From the NCBI RefSeq assembly GCF_025490915.1, contig NZ_JANQBA010000001.1, positions 62,001 through 126,000 of the forward strand: a stretch of DNA of 64,000 bases, written 5' to 3'. A program made the position numbers and the translations under genes. Below, piece by piece: positions 35,405-46,970 of this stretch (its first letter is position 1; the number at the start of each line of letters is the position of its first letter). The notes below the pieces were generated by a model, which saw nothing but the letters and a program-made list of their open reading frames with translations, did no database searches and was not told the origin of the DNA. This stretch comes from Lacticaseibacillus parakribbianus (GTDB lineage: Bacteria > Bacillota > Bacilli > Lactobacillales > Lactobacillaceae).

Positions 35405-35507
35405 GACGGCTAATCGACCGGTCTGGTATATTTTGGAAGAATGACGAGTTGATGTAAAATGAGCCGTTGCGAATATAGAAATCCCGGTCTGGCGGGATTT
35501 GTTTAGT
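35405..35507 (+). promoter_or_regulatory. Leader of CRISPR array 1
   Basis: A locally AT-rich stretch of about 100 bases directly precedes the first repeat. Its end (TGGCGGGATTTGTTTAGT) is nearly identical to the end of leader 2 (TGGCGGGTTTGGTTTAGT), as expected for the integration-determining part of a leader. Confidence 0.8.
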
Positions 35508-36267
35508 GTGCTCCCCGCGTATGCGGGGGTGATCCCGGCACCAGCGACCAGGACGGCAACACCTATCAGTGCTCCCCGCGTATGCGGGGGTGATCCTTTT
35601 TCAAGCGGGCCTGGAACGCGGCGCAGCCGGTGCTCCCCGCGTATGCGGGGGTGATCCTCCACAGAATGATTATTTGTGCCGAAATCAGAGGTGCTCCCCG
35701 CGTATGCGGGGGTGATCCTCCATCACAGTCGGGGCCTGGAATGCGGTGTCTGTGCTCCCCGCGTATGCGGGGGTGATCCTCCAGCGCGGGAGTTGGACGG
35801 TAAAGCTCGCCGGTGTTCCCCGCGTATGCGGGGGTGATCCCTCGGCGGGGTCCAGCGGCAGGGCAAAGATGTGGTGTTCCCCGCGTATGCGGGGGTGATC
35901 CTCTCGTTGTACTGTAACCACTGAATGATGGCGTGTGTTCCCCGCGTATGCGGGGGTGATCCTGATTGTTCGTACCAAAAGCGGAAAGTTTGACAGTGCT
36001 CCCCGCGTATGCGGGGGTGATCCCGAGTACGAGGCCTGGGCTGAGGAAAACAATGAGTGCTCCCCCCGTATGCGGGGGTGATCCCGTGTCGGCGCTGAGC
36101 CCGATTGAGCTGACGAAGTGCTCCCCGCGTATGCGGGGGTGATCCTCGCCGGGACCGTTGGTTGATGTGCTTTTGGTGGTGCTCCCCGCGCATGCGGGGG
36201 TGATCCTCGTCCTTTTTAGCGGCATTCTAGGCATTCTAGGTGCTCCCTGCGTATGCGGACATTTATA
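35508..36267 (+). CRISPR. CRISPR array 1, type I-E, 13 repeats and 12 spacers
   Basis: Repeats of 28 bases start every 61 bases from 35508 to 36240 with constant 33-base spacers. The usual repeat starts GTGCTCCCCGCG, continues TATGCGGGGG and ends TGATCC, with palindromic arms CCCCGC/GCGGGG. Variants: repeats 6-8 begin GTGTTCC, repeat 10 has CCCCCCG, repeat 12 has GCGCATGC, and the last (36240) keeps only about its first 19 bases. Leader at the left and decay at the right show plus-strand transcription, towards cas3. Spacers 2 and 4 share the core GGGCCTGGAAYGCGG. Confidence 0.98.
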
Positions 36268-36315
36268 GGCTTTCTTGACACTCGAAAAAATATTGGCACC
36301 GCTTGCGCTTAAAAT

Positions 36316-36356
36316 TTGTGCCCTCCTGATTCATCGACGTATGATAAAAATATACG
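36316..36356 (+). promoter_or_regulatory. Putative cas operon promoter with inverted repeat
   Basis: TTGTGC (36316-36321) and TATGAT (36340-36345) are separated by 18 bases. The -10 box is embedded in the inverted repeat CGTAT (36338-36342) and ATACG (36352-36356), itself inside a wider TCGA...TCGA pair. This may be an operator for the cas genes. Confidence 0.5.
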
Positions 36357-36375
36357 ATAATCGAGGAGGCTCAAC

Positions 36376-39135
36376 ATGATTTCAGAAGTGACAACCTACA
36401 CACCTCAGGAGCAGGCGCTCTGGGCCAAGAAGCGGACGGAAGACGGGCGGCAGGCTTGGCTGCCGCTTTTGGCCCACCTCGAAGACACCGAGCGCGTGAT
36501 CAACTGGCTTTACCAGCACTGGCTGTCGGACAGCCAGCGCGCATTTATCGCGGCGGATCTTGGCGAGGACGTCGGTCCCCAGCTTGCCAAGTTTTTGGGC
36601 TTCACCCATGATCTCGGCAAGGCGACCCCGGTGTTTCAGACTAAGCGTTCTTACGATTGTAATCAGTCGCTGGACGGTGAGCTCATCGAGCGCCTGCTGC
36701 GGGTCGGGTTCCACGATTTGAACGGGCTTGAATGCGAGTTGACCGCCGCGAATGCCTCACCGCATGCCTTGGCCGGTGAGGCGCTGCTTGAACGCGCCGG
36801 TGTTCCCGATGCCGTCGCAGCGATTGTCGGAGGTCACCATGGCCGACCGGCCAACCGAACGCCTTGGGATCAGATCCGCAAGTACACCAAAAACTACTGG
36901 CAGGCCGACCAAGACGTCGCCACCCAACAGACCTGGCAGAACGTTCAAAAACATCTCATCGCCTGTGCCCTGCAGCGAGCCGGTTACGCCAGCGTGACGG
37001 ACGTGCCACAGGTGGCGCAGCCCCAGGCCGTCCTGTTGGAGGGCCTTTTAATCATGGCCGACTGGCTGGCCTCCAGTGAATCGCTGGGGGATGCCGACCA
37101 GACGCCGCTGTTTCCGCTGATTGGCTTGGACCAAGGCTTCGACGATTTGGACATGCAAGGGCGCTTCGAGGCGGCGATGACGCACTGGTACCTAGGCGAG
37201 GACTTCAGGCCGGAACCCGTGACGCTGGCTGAAGACCCGTACCGGAAGCGGTGGGGCTTCACGCCGCGGCCGGTGCAACGCGCTGTCACCGAGGCGATTG
37301 CCGCGGCGGCGGCGCCTGGTTTGGTGATTCTCGAGGCGCCGATGGGGGTTGGCAAAACCGAGACGGCCCTGCTGGCGGCCGAACAGCTGGCCTATCAGTG
37401 CGGGCAAACCGGACTGTTTTTTGGCTTGCCCACGCAGGCGACGGCCAATGCGATGTTCGACCGCGTGGCCGATTGGCTGGGGCAGCTGCCCGGAGGCGTT
37501 GAAGCGGTGCGATCGCTTGAACTGATGCACGGCAAGGCCGCGTTCAATCCGCGGTTTCGCGCCTTACCCGCCGCGGCTAACGTGGAAGGCGCCGGCGCGG
37601 TAAGCGTCAATGAATGGTTTTCCGGCAAAAAGCGCATACTCGATGCCTACACCGTCGGCACCATCGATAACTTGCTGGTGATGGCGCTGAAGCAAAAGCA
37701 CCTGGCCCTCAAGCACCTCGGGCTGAGCAAGAAGGTCGTCGTGCTCGACGAGGTACACGCCTACGACGCTTACATGGGCCAATACCTCTACCGGGCGGTC
37801 GAGTGGCTGGGGACGTACCGAGTGCCCGTGGTGATTCTGTCTGCCACGCTGCCTAAGGCGCGGCGCAACGCGCTGTTGGCCGCTTACTACCGCGGCCGCT
37901 TCGGCAAGCGGCTTGAGCGCCATGCCGATCTCAGCGAACTGCCGGCGGATTGGTCAAACACCGCCGCCTACCCACTGCTGACGCTGCTCGATGGTCGCAC
38001 GGTGCGACAGGTCACCCAGTTCGGCGGGACCTCGGATCAGGCGCCGTTGACCGTGTCCGTGCGGCGCCTAGCCGAGCCGGCCGATGAGCCGGCGGCGATG
38101 CAAGACGTCGCGGCGGCCATCGCAGGTGGTGGGGTGGCCGGCGTCATCGTCAACACGGTGCGTCGCGCCCAGGCGCTGGCCGCCGCCGCGCCGAGTGACG
38201 TGCCGGTGGTGGTGTTGCACTCGGCCTTTTTGGCCCCCGACCGGGCGCGGCTTGAGGCCAAGCTCCAGCAGCTCATCGGCAAAAACGCCACCCGACCAGC
38301 CCGGCTGATCGTGATTGGGACCCAGGTGCTGGAGCAGTCGCTGGACATCGACTTTGATATTTTGTACACCGACATCGCGCCCATGGACCTGCTGCTGCAG
38401 CGCATCGGTCGGCTGCACCGCCACGCCATCGCCCGGCCCAAGCCGCTTGTCCGGCCGCAGGTGGTGGTGATGGGCATCCAGGGGCTGGGCGACTACGGTG
38501 ACGCCAACGCGACCATCTACAGCCAGTACCTGCTGATGCGAACCGACGCGGCGCTCGAGGCGGCGATTCAGCTGCTGCATCAGATTTCGCAGCTGGTTCA
38601 AGAGGTGTACGATCCGCTGCGCGACCCCGCCATTGCCGGTCTGGCGGCGGCCCGGGCCGAGTTTGAGACCAGGCGCGAGCAGGCCGAGGCCAAGGCCCGG
38701 GTCTTTCGACTCGAGGCGGCGGACCCAACCGCGACGCTGCACGGCTGGCTGGCCGATTCGCAGCAAAACGTTGACCGCGATGTGCGCCAGGCGGAAGCCG
38801 CGGTTCGCGACATTCAAGAGACACTGGAGGTGATTTTGTTGCGCCGCGGCACCGCCGGCCTTCAGTTGCTCGACGGGCGCCCGCTTGAAGGGTGTCCGTC
38901 GGCGACCGTTGCGACGCAGCTGATTCGGCTGCCGCACGCCGTCACGCCGAATGTTGGCGCGGCCATCACCGCGCTGGAGGAGGCTACGCGCGAAGCCGTG
39001 CCAGACTGGCAAGCCGACAAGTGGCTGCGCGGCGCGTTGGCGCTGGTGCTCGATGGGCAAGGGGCCGCGACGCTTGGGGACTGGCGGCTGCAGTACGATG
39101 CGGCGCTGGGCTTGAGTTATCAAAAAAAGGAGTGA
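36376..39135 (+). CDS. cas3: CRISPR-associated nuclease/helicase Cas3 (type I-E)
   Basis: The 919-residue protein fuses an N-terminal HD nuclease (FTHDLGKATPVF, His78-Asp79; GGHHGRP later) to a superfamily 2 helicase. Helicase motifs are LEAPMGVGKTETALLAAEQ (about 320), VVLDEVHAYDAYMGQYL (about 455, DEVH), LSATLP and QRIGRLHRH. Cas3 is recruited by Cascade after target recognition and degrades the invading DNA. GAGGAGG at 36363-36369 fixes the ATG. It is the first gene of an eight-gene cas operon; cse1 starts four bases after its stop. Confidence 0.96.
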   Translation: MISEVTTYTPQEQALWAKKRTEDGRQAWLPLLAHLEDTERVINWLYQHWLSDSQRAFIAADLGEDVGPQLAKFLGFTHDLGKATPVFQTKRSYDCNQSLDGELIERLLRVGFHDLNGLECELTAANASPHALAGEALLERAGVPDAVAAIVGGHHGRPANRTPWDQIRKYTKNYWQADQDVATQQTWQNVQKHLIACALQRAGYASVTDVPQVAQPQAVLLEGLLIMADWLASSESLGDADQTPLFPLIGLDQGFDDLDMQGRFEAAMTHWYLGEDFRPEPVTLAEDPYRKRWGFTPRPVQRAVTEAIAAAAAPGLVILEAPMGVGKTETALLAAEQLAYQCGQTGLFFGLPTQATANAMFDRVADWLGQLPGGVEAVRSLELMHGKAAFNPRFRALPAAANVEGAGAVSVNEWFSGKKRILDAYTVGTIDNLLVMALKQKHLALKHLGLSKKVVVLDEVHAYDAYMGQYLYRAVEWLGTYRVPVVILSATLPKARRNALLAAYYRGRFGKRLERHADLSELPADWSNTAAYPLLTLLDGRTVRQVTQFGGTSDQAPLTVSVRRLAEPADEPAAMQDVAAAIAGGGVAGVIVNTVRRAQALAAAAPSDVPVVVLHSAFLAPDRARLEAKLQQLIGKNATRPARLIVIGTQVLEQSLDIDFDILYTDIAPMDLLLQRIGRLHRHAIARPKPLVRPQVVVMGIQGLGDYGDANATIYSQYLLMRTDAALEAAIQLLHQISQLVQEVYDPLRDPAIAGLAAARAEFETRREQAEAKARVFRLEAADPTATLHGWLADSQQNVDRDVRQAEAAVRDIQETLEVILLRRGTAGLQLLDGRPLEGCPSATVATQLIRLPHAVTPNVGAAITALEEATREAVPDWQADKWLRGALALVLDGQGAATLGDWRLQYDAALGLSYQKKE

Positions 39136-39139
39136 GTCA

Positions 39140-40843
39140 ATGGCACATCTTGCCTTTAATTTGCGGCGTGATCCTTGGATTCAGGTGCTGACGAAGGCGA
39201 CCGGCACGGTGCAGACGGTCAGCCTGGCGACGCTGTTGGACCGACCGCAGGATTACGATCGGCTGGCCGGCGACACGGCGGCGCAGGACCTCGCCGTCTT
39301 GCGGCTGCTATTGGCGTTGCTGCACACGGTTTACTCACGGGTGGATGCCACCGGGCAGCCATACGACTGGCTGGACCTAGACCCGACGACCGGTGCGGTG
39401 AACGACATTGATCCAGACGCCTCCGGCTGGGCGGCCGACCTGCTGGCGACCTGGCAGACCCTGCACCAAACAGGCCAGTTCGGCGCGGCGCTAGATTACC
39501 TGACGCAGCACGAGGCCCAGTTCGACTTCTTCGGCGCCACCCCGTTTTACCAGGTGACCGCCGCGCAGTACGACGCCTTGGTCCCGGCCAAAAAGCAGAT
39601 CCACACCGGCACCGGCACCGTGGCCCTGAAGCAGATCAACCGGCTGGTGTCCGAAAGCGCGAACTCGCCGGCCCTTTTTGCACCCAAAAGTGGGGCGGGG
39701 AAGGATTCACTGACCTTGCCCGAGCTGGTTCGCTGGGTGATCACCTACCAGAACTTCACCGGCGTAACCGACAAATCAAAGATTGAGACCCCGGAGAAGT
39801 TCGCCGCCCCGGCCGGCTGGCTGTACCGGCTGAACCCGGTGTTCGCCAAGGGCCAGGACCTGGTCGAAACGCTGCTGTTGAACCTGGTGCTGACCGACGG
39901 GAAGGTCTATCACAGCGAGCAGCCGGTGTGGGAGCAGCCCCTTGACGCTTACGTCGCGCAACGCATCAAGCAAGTCCTGCCGGATAACGTCGCGGCGCTT
40001 TACACCGCCTGGAGTCGGCTTTTGCACATCGAGTGGGACACGGCAGGGCGACCGACGATTTTTGCGGCGGGGTTGCCGATGTACGCCAGCGACAACGCGT
40101 TCATCGAGCCAATGACCACTTGGCGCCGCGACGACAAGGCGGCGGTTGAGACTTACCGCCCGGCCACGCGCGGTCAGCGCAACATGGCGTATGCGATGTG
40201 GCGCAACTTCGGGCAGTACGTGCGAACCAGCTCGGCGGTGGCGATGCACGAACCCGGTGTGGTGCAGTGGCTGGGGCGGCTTCAAGAGCAACAGTTGTTG
40301 GCCCGGGAGCGCCACTTGACGCTGGCCGCAGTGGCCTTGATCAGCGACGGCAACGCGACCTCACAGTCGCCGGTGGCCGAGATGGTAGACGACATGACGC
40401 TCGCTGCGGCCGTTTTGTTCGATCGCACCGATGGGGATTTTTGGCCGGGCCGAATCGAGGACACGATTGCCGCCACCCAGCAGATCGGCCGCGATTACTG
40501 GGCCTTTCTCAGCAACGTCGCGACCATCCGCAACCTGGACCGCACGGCCTTTGGCACCAAGCACTCGGCGGCGTTTTACGCCCGGCTCAACGGGCCGTTC
40601 AAGGACTGGTTGGCCAGCCTGACCAACCAAGACGACCGGGAGGCGCGAATTCGAGAGTGGTACCAGACCCTGCAGCGGCTGGTGTTGACCACCGCCGATG
40701 CGTTCGTGCAGCAGGCGACCCCGCGTGATCTGAGCGGCATCGAAACCGAGCGCGGCGTGATGAACATATTCGTTGCCCGCAACATTTTGGCCGCCACCGT
40801 GCGGCGCGACCTGAACATAGAAAAGAGGAACGCGAATGGGTGA
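39140..40843 (+). CDS. cse1: Cascade large subunit Cse1 (Cas8e, CasA)
   Basis: The 567-residue protein starts with the family signature FNLRRDPWIQV and has the expected length and helical C-terminal bundle. Cse1 reads the PAM and recruits Cas3. No cysteine is present anywhere, so the zinc-binding site described in some Cse1 proteins is absent. The ATG at 39140 follows AAGGAG. It overlaps cse2 by eight bases. Confidence 0.93.
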   Translation: MAHLAFNLRRDPWIQVLTKATGTVQTVSLATLLDRPQDYDRLAGDTAAQDLAVLRLLLALLHTVYSRVDATGQPYDWLDLDPTTGAVNDIDPDASGWAADLLATWQTLHQTGQFGAALDYLTQHEAQFDFFGATPFYQVTAAQYDALVPAKKQIHTGTGTVALKQINRLVSESANSPALFAPKSGAGKDSLTLPELVRWVITYQNFTGVTDKSKIETPEKFAAPAGWLYRLNPVFAKGQDLVETLLLNLVLTDGKVYHSEQPVWEQPLDAYVAQRIKQVLPDNVAALYTAWSRLLHIEWDTAGRPTIFAAGLPMYASDNAFIEPMTTWRRDDKAAVETYRPATRGQRNMAYAMWRNFGQYVRTSSAVAMHEPGVVQWLGRLQEQQLLARERHLTLAAVALISDGNATSQSPVAEMVDDMTLAAAVLFDRTDGDFWPGRIEDTIAATQQIGRDYWAFLSNVATIRNLDRTAFGTKHSAAFYARLNGPFKDWLASLTNQDDREARIREWYQTLQRLVLTTADAFVQQATPRDLSGIETERGVMNIFVARNILAATVRRDLNIEKRNANG

Positions 40844-41447
40844 TTCGACACAACAAGCGGCCACGGCCATCTTGTCGCAGCTGGCGGCCGGCGGCTCCAG
40901 CAGCAGGGCCATTTTGGCCAGTTTGCGCGGGGCGAGCTCGCTGGCTAGCCCGCGGGCTCAGGCGGTGTGGCCGCTGATGCTCAGTGCGATGCCGGCGGCG
41001 CTTTTGAGCCGGACCGGTGAGCCGACCAGCAGCGAGGCCGCGATTTTCACCGCGCTGCGCCTGTTTGCCTTGGTGCAGCAGGGCCGTGTGACCGGCGGCT
41101 TCGCGCCGCTCGGCCGCGGCGCAGACCCGACCGCTGCTACCGAGTCGGTCGGCGTGTCGCTGTTTGCGGCGCTTGGCGCCGCTCGGCCCACCGTTGGCTC
41201 CCCGGAAGCGCTGGACCGGCGCGTTCGGGCGGTGCTTGGGGCCAGCAACTTCGCCAGTGTGGTTGATGGCTTGACCCACCTAGTGGCGATTCTCAAGGGC
41301 ACCAAGGTCATTCCGGCCATCGACTACGCTCAGCTGGCCGGCGACCTCGCGAGCTACCAGATCAGCTTCGAGCAGGCCAGCCGGGTCAAGCTGCGCTGGG
41401 GTCAGGCCTACTATCACACGGCAGAACAAGTCAAAGGAGCGAACTAA
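40836..41447 (+). CDS. cse2: Cascade small subunit Cse2 (CasB)
   Basis: The 203-residue, mainly helical and basic protein is Cse2 by position and features (ASLRGASSLASPRAQAVWPLML near the start, LAALGAARP-like middle, ASNFASVVDGLTHLVAILKG). Two copies line the belly of Cascade and stabilise the R-loop. Sequence similarity in this family is low, so order in the operon is important evidence. It overlaps cse1 by eight bases. Confidence 0.9.
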   Translation: MGDSTQQAATAILSQLAAGGSSSRAILASLRGASSLASPRAQAVWPLMLSAMPAALLSRTGEPTSSEAAIFTALRLFALVQQGRVTGGFAPLGRGADPTAATESVGVSLFAALGAARPTVGSPEALDRRVRAVLGASNFASVVDGLTHLVAILKGTKVIPAIDYAQLAGDLASYQISFEQASRVKLRWGQAYYHTAEQVKGAN

Positions 41448-41449
41448 TC

Positions 41450-42526
41450 ATGACGCAAGCGAACCTGTACCTCGATATTCATGTCCTACAAACCGTGCCG
41501 TCTTCCAACCTGAACCGCGACGACACCGGTGCCCCCAAAACCGCGCAGTACGGCGGCGTCACCCGAGCTCGCGTGTCCTCACAGGCGTGGAAGCACGCGA
41601 TGCGCGAGGATTTCAAGGCGCTGCCGGCCGCCCTTCAGGGGACCCGCACCAAGGATGCGGCGCGGCTTTTGGCCGAGGCCATCCAGGCGCAGGCCGAGAC
41701 GTTTGGAGAAGACGAGGCCAAGGACCTGGCGGCGGCCGTGTTCGCGGCGGCTGGGGTGAAGCTGGACAAGAATTTGCAGACTGGGGCGCTGCTTTTGATC
41801 AGCCGCGGCCAGCTTGTTAAGCTGGCGACTTACGCCCTGACCCACGACACGCTGGACAAAAAGGAACTCAAGGTGGTGCTCAAGGGCGATCAGTCGCTGG
41901 ACCTCGCGCTGTTCGGCCGCATGGTGGCCGATAATCCCGAGCTCAACGTCGAAGGCTCGGCCCAGGTCGCGCATGCGCTGTCGACGCACGAAATCATCCC
42001 CGAGTTCGACTACTTCACCGCCATGGACGACGAGCAGCCCGAAGACAACGCCGGTGCGGCGATGCTTGGCACCGTCGAGTTCAATTCGGCCACGCTGTAT
42101 CGCTACGCCAACCTGAACTACCGCGAGCTGGTCGCCAACCTCGGCGCGGCGACTGCCACAAAGGGCGCCTTGGCCTTCATCAAGGCCTTCCTGCTGTCCA
42201 TGCCCAGTGGCAAGCAGAACAGCTTCGCCAACAAAACCCTGCCAAGCTACGTCTCGGTGACGCTGCGCCAAGACACCCCGGTCAACCTGGTAGCGGCCTT
42301 TGAGCAGCCAATCACCACCCGTGACGGGTACGTCGAAAAGTCCGTGGTGGCGCTTGAAAAGGCGTACCAGGACGCGCAGCAGTTCGTTGAAGCCCCCCTG
42401 GCCACCTTCGTGCTCGCCACCACGGACACGACCGTTGGCACCCGCGTGGCCAACCTCGATGCGCTGTTGACCCAGGTGTCGGAAGGACTTTCACAGGTGA
42501 CCGCTGATGAAGACCCTAACGCTTGA
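41450..42526 (+). CDS. cas7e: Cascade backbone subunit Cas7e (CasC)
   Basis: The 358-residue protein matches Cas7e: LYLDIHVLQTVPSSNLNRDDTGAPKTAQYGGVTRARVSSQAWKHAMR at the N-terminus, AAMLGTVEFNSATLYRYANLNYREL in the middle and QNSFANKTLPSYVSVTLRQD. Six copies form the crRNA-binding spine of Cascade. AAAGGAG precedes the ATG, three bases after the cse2 stop. It overlaps cas5e by 20 bases. Confidence 0.96.
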   Translation: MTQANLYLDIHVLQTVPSSNLNRDDTGAPKTAQYGGVTRARVSSQAWKHAMREDFKALPAALQGTRTKDAARLLAEAIQAQAETFGEDEAKDLAAAVFAAAGVKLDKNLQTGALLLISRGQLVKLATYALTHDTLDKKELKVVLKGDQSLDLALFGRMVADNPELNVEGSAQVAHALSTHEIIPEFDYFTAMDDEQPEDNAGAAMLGTVEFNSATLYRYANLNYRELVANLGAATATKGALAFIKAFLLSMPSGKQNSFANKTLPSYVSVTLRQDTPVNLVAAFEQPITTRDGYVEKSVVALEKAYQDAQQFVEAPLATFVLATTDTTVGTRVANLDALLTQVSEGLSQVTADEDPNA

Positions 42527-43214
42527 GCTGACCGCACCGCTTCAGTCGTACGGCAATGAGGCCGCGTTTTTGCGCCGCACGACATTTGATCACCCGACCA
42601 AAAGCGCGGTGGTGGGGATGCTGGCCGCGGCGCTGGGCTACACCCGCAGTGATCCGCGATTGATCGCGCTGAACCAGCTTCTGTTGGCGGTGCGAGTCGA
42701 TCAACCCGGCGTTCTCACCACCGATTACCAAACCGTGGAATGGAAAGCGAACACGCGCAAGGTGACGTACCGCGATTACCTGCAAGACGCCGTGTTTGTG
42801 GCGGCAGTGGGGAGCGAGGACAATGAGTTGATTGATGCGCTTCAACTGGCGCTGACGCGGCCTCGGTTTCAGCTTTACCTCGGGCGACGCGCGGATCCGC
42901 CGGCGGGGCCGCTGCGGGTCGCAGTCCATGCTGACGCGGATCCGGTGACGGTTTTGCAGCAGCTGCCATGGCAGGCGGCGCCGTGGTTTCGGCGGCGACA
43001 CCGCCAGGGCATCGTGGCCGAGCTGTTCGCGGATGCCGCGCTGGTGCCGGCCGGCCGGACGCGGCAGGTGAAGGACGTCTTGACCTCTGCCGCCCAAGTC
43101 GATCGGCGCTTCACCTTCCGGGGCGAGGTGACGTTGCGGGTGCCATTGCGCGATCCGATTGCGCCGGGGCAAGAGACGGCGCATGACGCCTTGGCCGCAC
43201 TGAAGGAGGAGTGA
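42507..43214 (+). CDS. cas5e: Cascade subunit Cas5e (CasD)
   Basis: The 235-residue RAMP protein begins LTLELTAPLQSYGNEAAFLRRTTFDHPTKSAVVGMLAAALGY, the Cas5e hallmark, and has LQDAVFVAAVGS and RFQLYLGRRADPPAGPL. It caps the 5' handle of the crRNA. It starts inside cas7e and ends two bases before cas6e. Confidence 0.95.
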   Translation: MKTLTLELTAPLQSYGNEAAFLRRTTFDHPTKSAVVGMLAAALGYTRSDPRLIALNQLLLAVRVDQPGVLTTDYQTVEWKANTRKVTYRDYLQDAVFVAAVGSEDNELIDALQLALTRPRFQLYLGRRADPPAGPLRVAVHADADPVTVLQQLPWQAAPWFRRRHRQGIVAELFADAALVPAGRTRQVKDVLTSAAQVDRRFTFRGEVTLRVPLRDPIAPGQETAHDALAALKEE

Positions 43215-43215
43215 G

Positions 43216-45727
<2,512 letters not shown>

Positions 45728-45767
45728 AAACGGAGAACGTTTGAGATAGTTAATTCTGAAGTTAGCT

Positions 45768-45843
45768 GCCGCCCCCCGCGCATGCGGGGTGATCCGGTGT
45801 TTGGTTTCGCGTGTTTTATTCCCCCCATACGCGGGGGTGACGT
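45768..45843 (+). CRISPR. Relic of a CRISPR array (two degenerate repeats)
   Basis: Two decayed repeats follow cas2: one with CCCCCGCGCATGCGGGG and TGATCC (about 45768-45795), and one with CCCCCCATACGCGGGGGTGA (about 45816-45843). They are separated by only about 20 bases instead of 33. They look like remains of an array lost by deletion. Confidence 0.7.
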
Positions 45844-46041
45844 CAAGGCACGGTTGGCAAAAAACGAGCGATGAATTCACCTCTTAGTTGAAAATCTGCA
45901 AGCGGTGTGGGAGCTGGATCGCGATTGCCGTTGGATGGCCGGAGCACAAGCAGTCGTCTAGCGCCAGCGTGTTGTGGGACAGGTTTGTCTGTGCTTGCTC
46001 GAGGCCGTTCGGATGCCACGGAACGGCTTATTGCTTTGGCC
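45844..46041. other. Intergenic stretch without recognised features
   Basis: Between the relic repeats and leader 2 I see no gene with a ribosome binding site, no terminator and no clear repeat. Confidence 0.5.
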
Positions 46042-46212
46042 TGATACAATTGTCTTAGTGACCGAGTAATTCCGCTCAAGCGATGAGGCGGTTTGCGGGG
46101 ACAAATAACAGCGCGGATGAACATAGTTCATGCCCATGCTTTGGTCAATGAAGTTGATGAAATTAGTCAAGTGCAAGAATTGGCAAAGCCGATTTGGCGG
46201 GTTTGGTTTAGT
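46042..46212 (+). promoter_or_regulatory. Leader and promoter of CRISPR array 2
   Basis: TGATACAAT (46042-46050) is an extended -10 element. The rest is a locally AT-rich leader ending TGGCGGGTTTGGTTTAGT, which matches the end of leader 1 except for two bases. GTTGATGAAA within it corresponds to GTTGATGTAAAA in leader 1. Confidence 0.75.
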
Positions 46213-46606
46213 GTGGTCCCCGCGCATGCGGGGGTGATCCTAGGTGACTTCCACCGCGTCCTCGCCTTGCATGGTGGTCCCCGCGCATGCGGGGGTGATC
46301 CCTGGCGCGCCGACTGGGACACAGCAGACTGGATGTGGTCCCCGCGCATGCGGGGGTGATCCCGGAACACGCTTTGGCGGTAGCTGTATTCCTCGGTGGT
46401 CCCCGCGCATGCGGGGGTGATCCTTGGCCCAGCATCTCGACGCCGTTGCCAAAGGAGTGGTCCCCGCGCATGCGGGGGTGATCCTCATGATGGGTCCAGA
46501 CGACCGGCGCGCGACACGTGGTCCCCGCGCATGCGGGGGTGATCCCCTTTAGCTTCTTGACGCCCGTGCTGTCGATGGGTGGTCCCCGGTTGGTTTTGTC
46601 ACATTT
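46213..46606 (+). CRISPR. CRISPR array 2, type I-E, 7 repeats and 6 spacers
   Basis: Six intact 28-base repeats start at 46213, 46274, 46335, 46396, 46457 and 46518, and a seventh, broken repeat at 46579; spacers are 33 bases. The repeat starts GTGGTCCCCGCG, continues CATGCGGGGG and ends TGATCC, so it differs from array 1 at positions 4 and 13. In the last repeat the hairpin arms (GTGGTCCCCG and CGCGGGGGTG) are kept but separated by an inserted T-rich stretch of about 19 bases. Leader on the left, plus-strand transcription. Confidence 0.97.
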
Positions 46607-46764
46607 TCGCGGGGGTGTGTTGTCTGAGCAAAAATTGTGGTGAAGTATCCGGTTTTCGACATCCAACAGCTAGCAGGTCAAATCTGATTTGCCGGTACTT
46701 TCCAAGAGGCTGGCGTCGTCTTAAAGAAGCATTAGTATTTTCTTTCCCGAATATAAAATTTATT

Positions 46765-46793
46765 TTGACGTTTCTGAATGTTAGCCATATAAT
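46765..46793 (+). promoter_or_regulatory. Strong promoter of the surface protein gene
   Basis: TTGACG (46765-46770) and TATAAT (46788-46793) are separated by 17 bases. The start codon is at 47115, so the leader is about 315 nt. Bases 46607-46764 show no other feature. Confidence 0.85.
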
Positions 46794-46878
46794 CCTTGTT
46801 AGACGTGATGGTTTGCTTCGCTGACCATCTTTAACGCAACGCGACTCGGGAGGATTCATTCATCAGCATAACCCGTGC

Positions 46879-46970
46879 GTCGAAGCGCCGGCAACTAGTG
46901 ACACAGGCAACCTTTGGGGGGATTGGCTGCGTCCGGTTGTCGCAGGCATACGCCAAGTGGCGCGTTCGAC
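46879..46970 (+). promoter_or_regulatory. Structured element in the long 5' leader
   Basis: GTCGAAGCGCC (46879-46889) pairs with GGCGCGTTCGAC (46959-46970), with one bulged base, closing a domain of about 92 nt. Inside, TTGG (46923-46926) with CCAA (46953-46956) and CTGCG (46927-46931) with CGCAG (46941-46945) form a second arm. An additional hairpin CAAATC...GATTTG lies near 47057. It may be a cis-regulatory RNA; no known riboswitch class is recognised. Confidence 0.45.

Noticed and set aside
35566-36234. Minus-strand open frame of 222 codons across CRISPR array 1
   Set aside because: Its product is the translated repeat (GSPPHTRG, DHPRIRGEH, ITPAYAGS), a well-known artefact of GC-rich CRISPR arrays. 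The same applies to the frames across array 2.
36275-36300. TTGACA at 36275 as the -35 box of the cas promoter
   Set aside because: No -10 box occurs at 16-18 bases; TATTGG is only 10 bases away. The TTGTGC/TATGAT pair is better placed.
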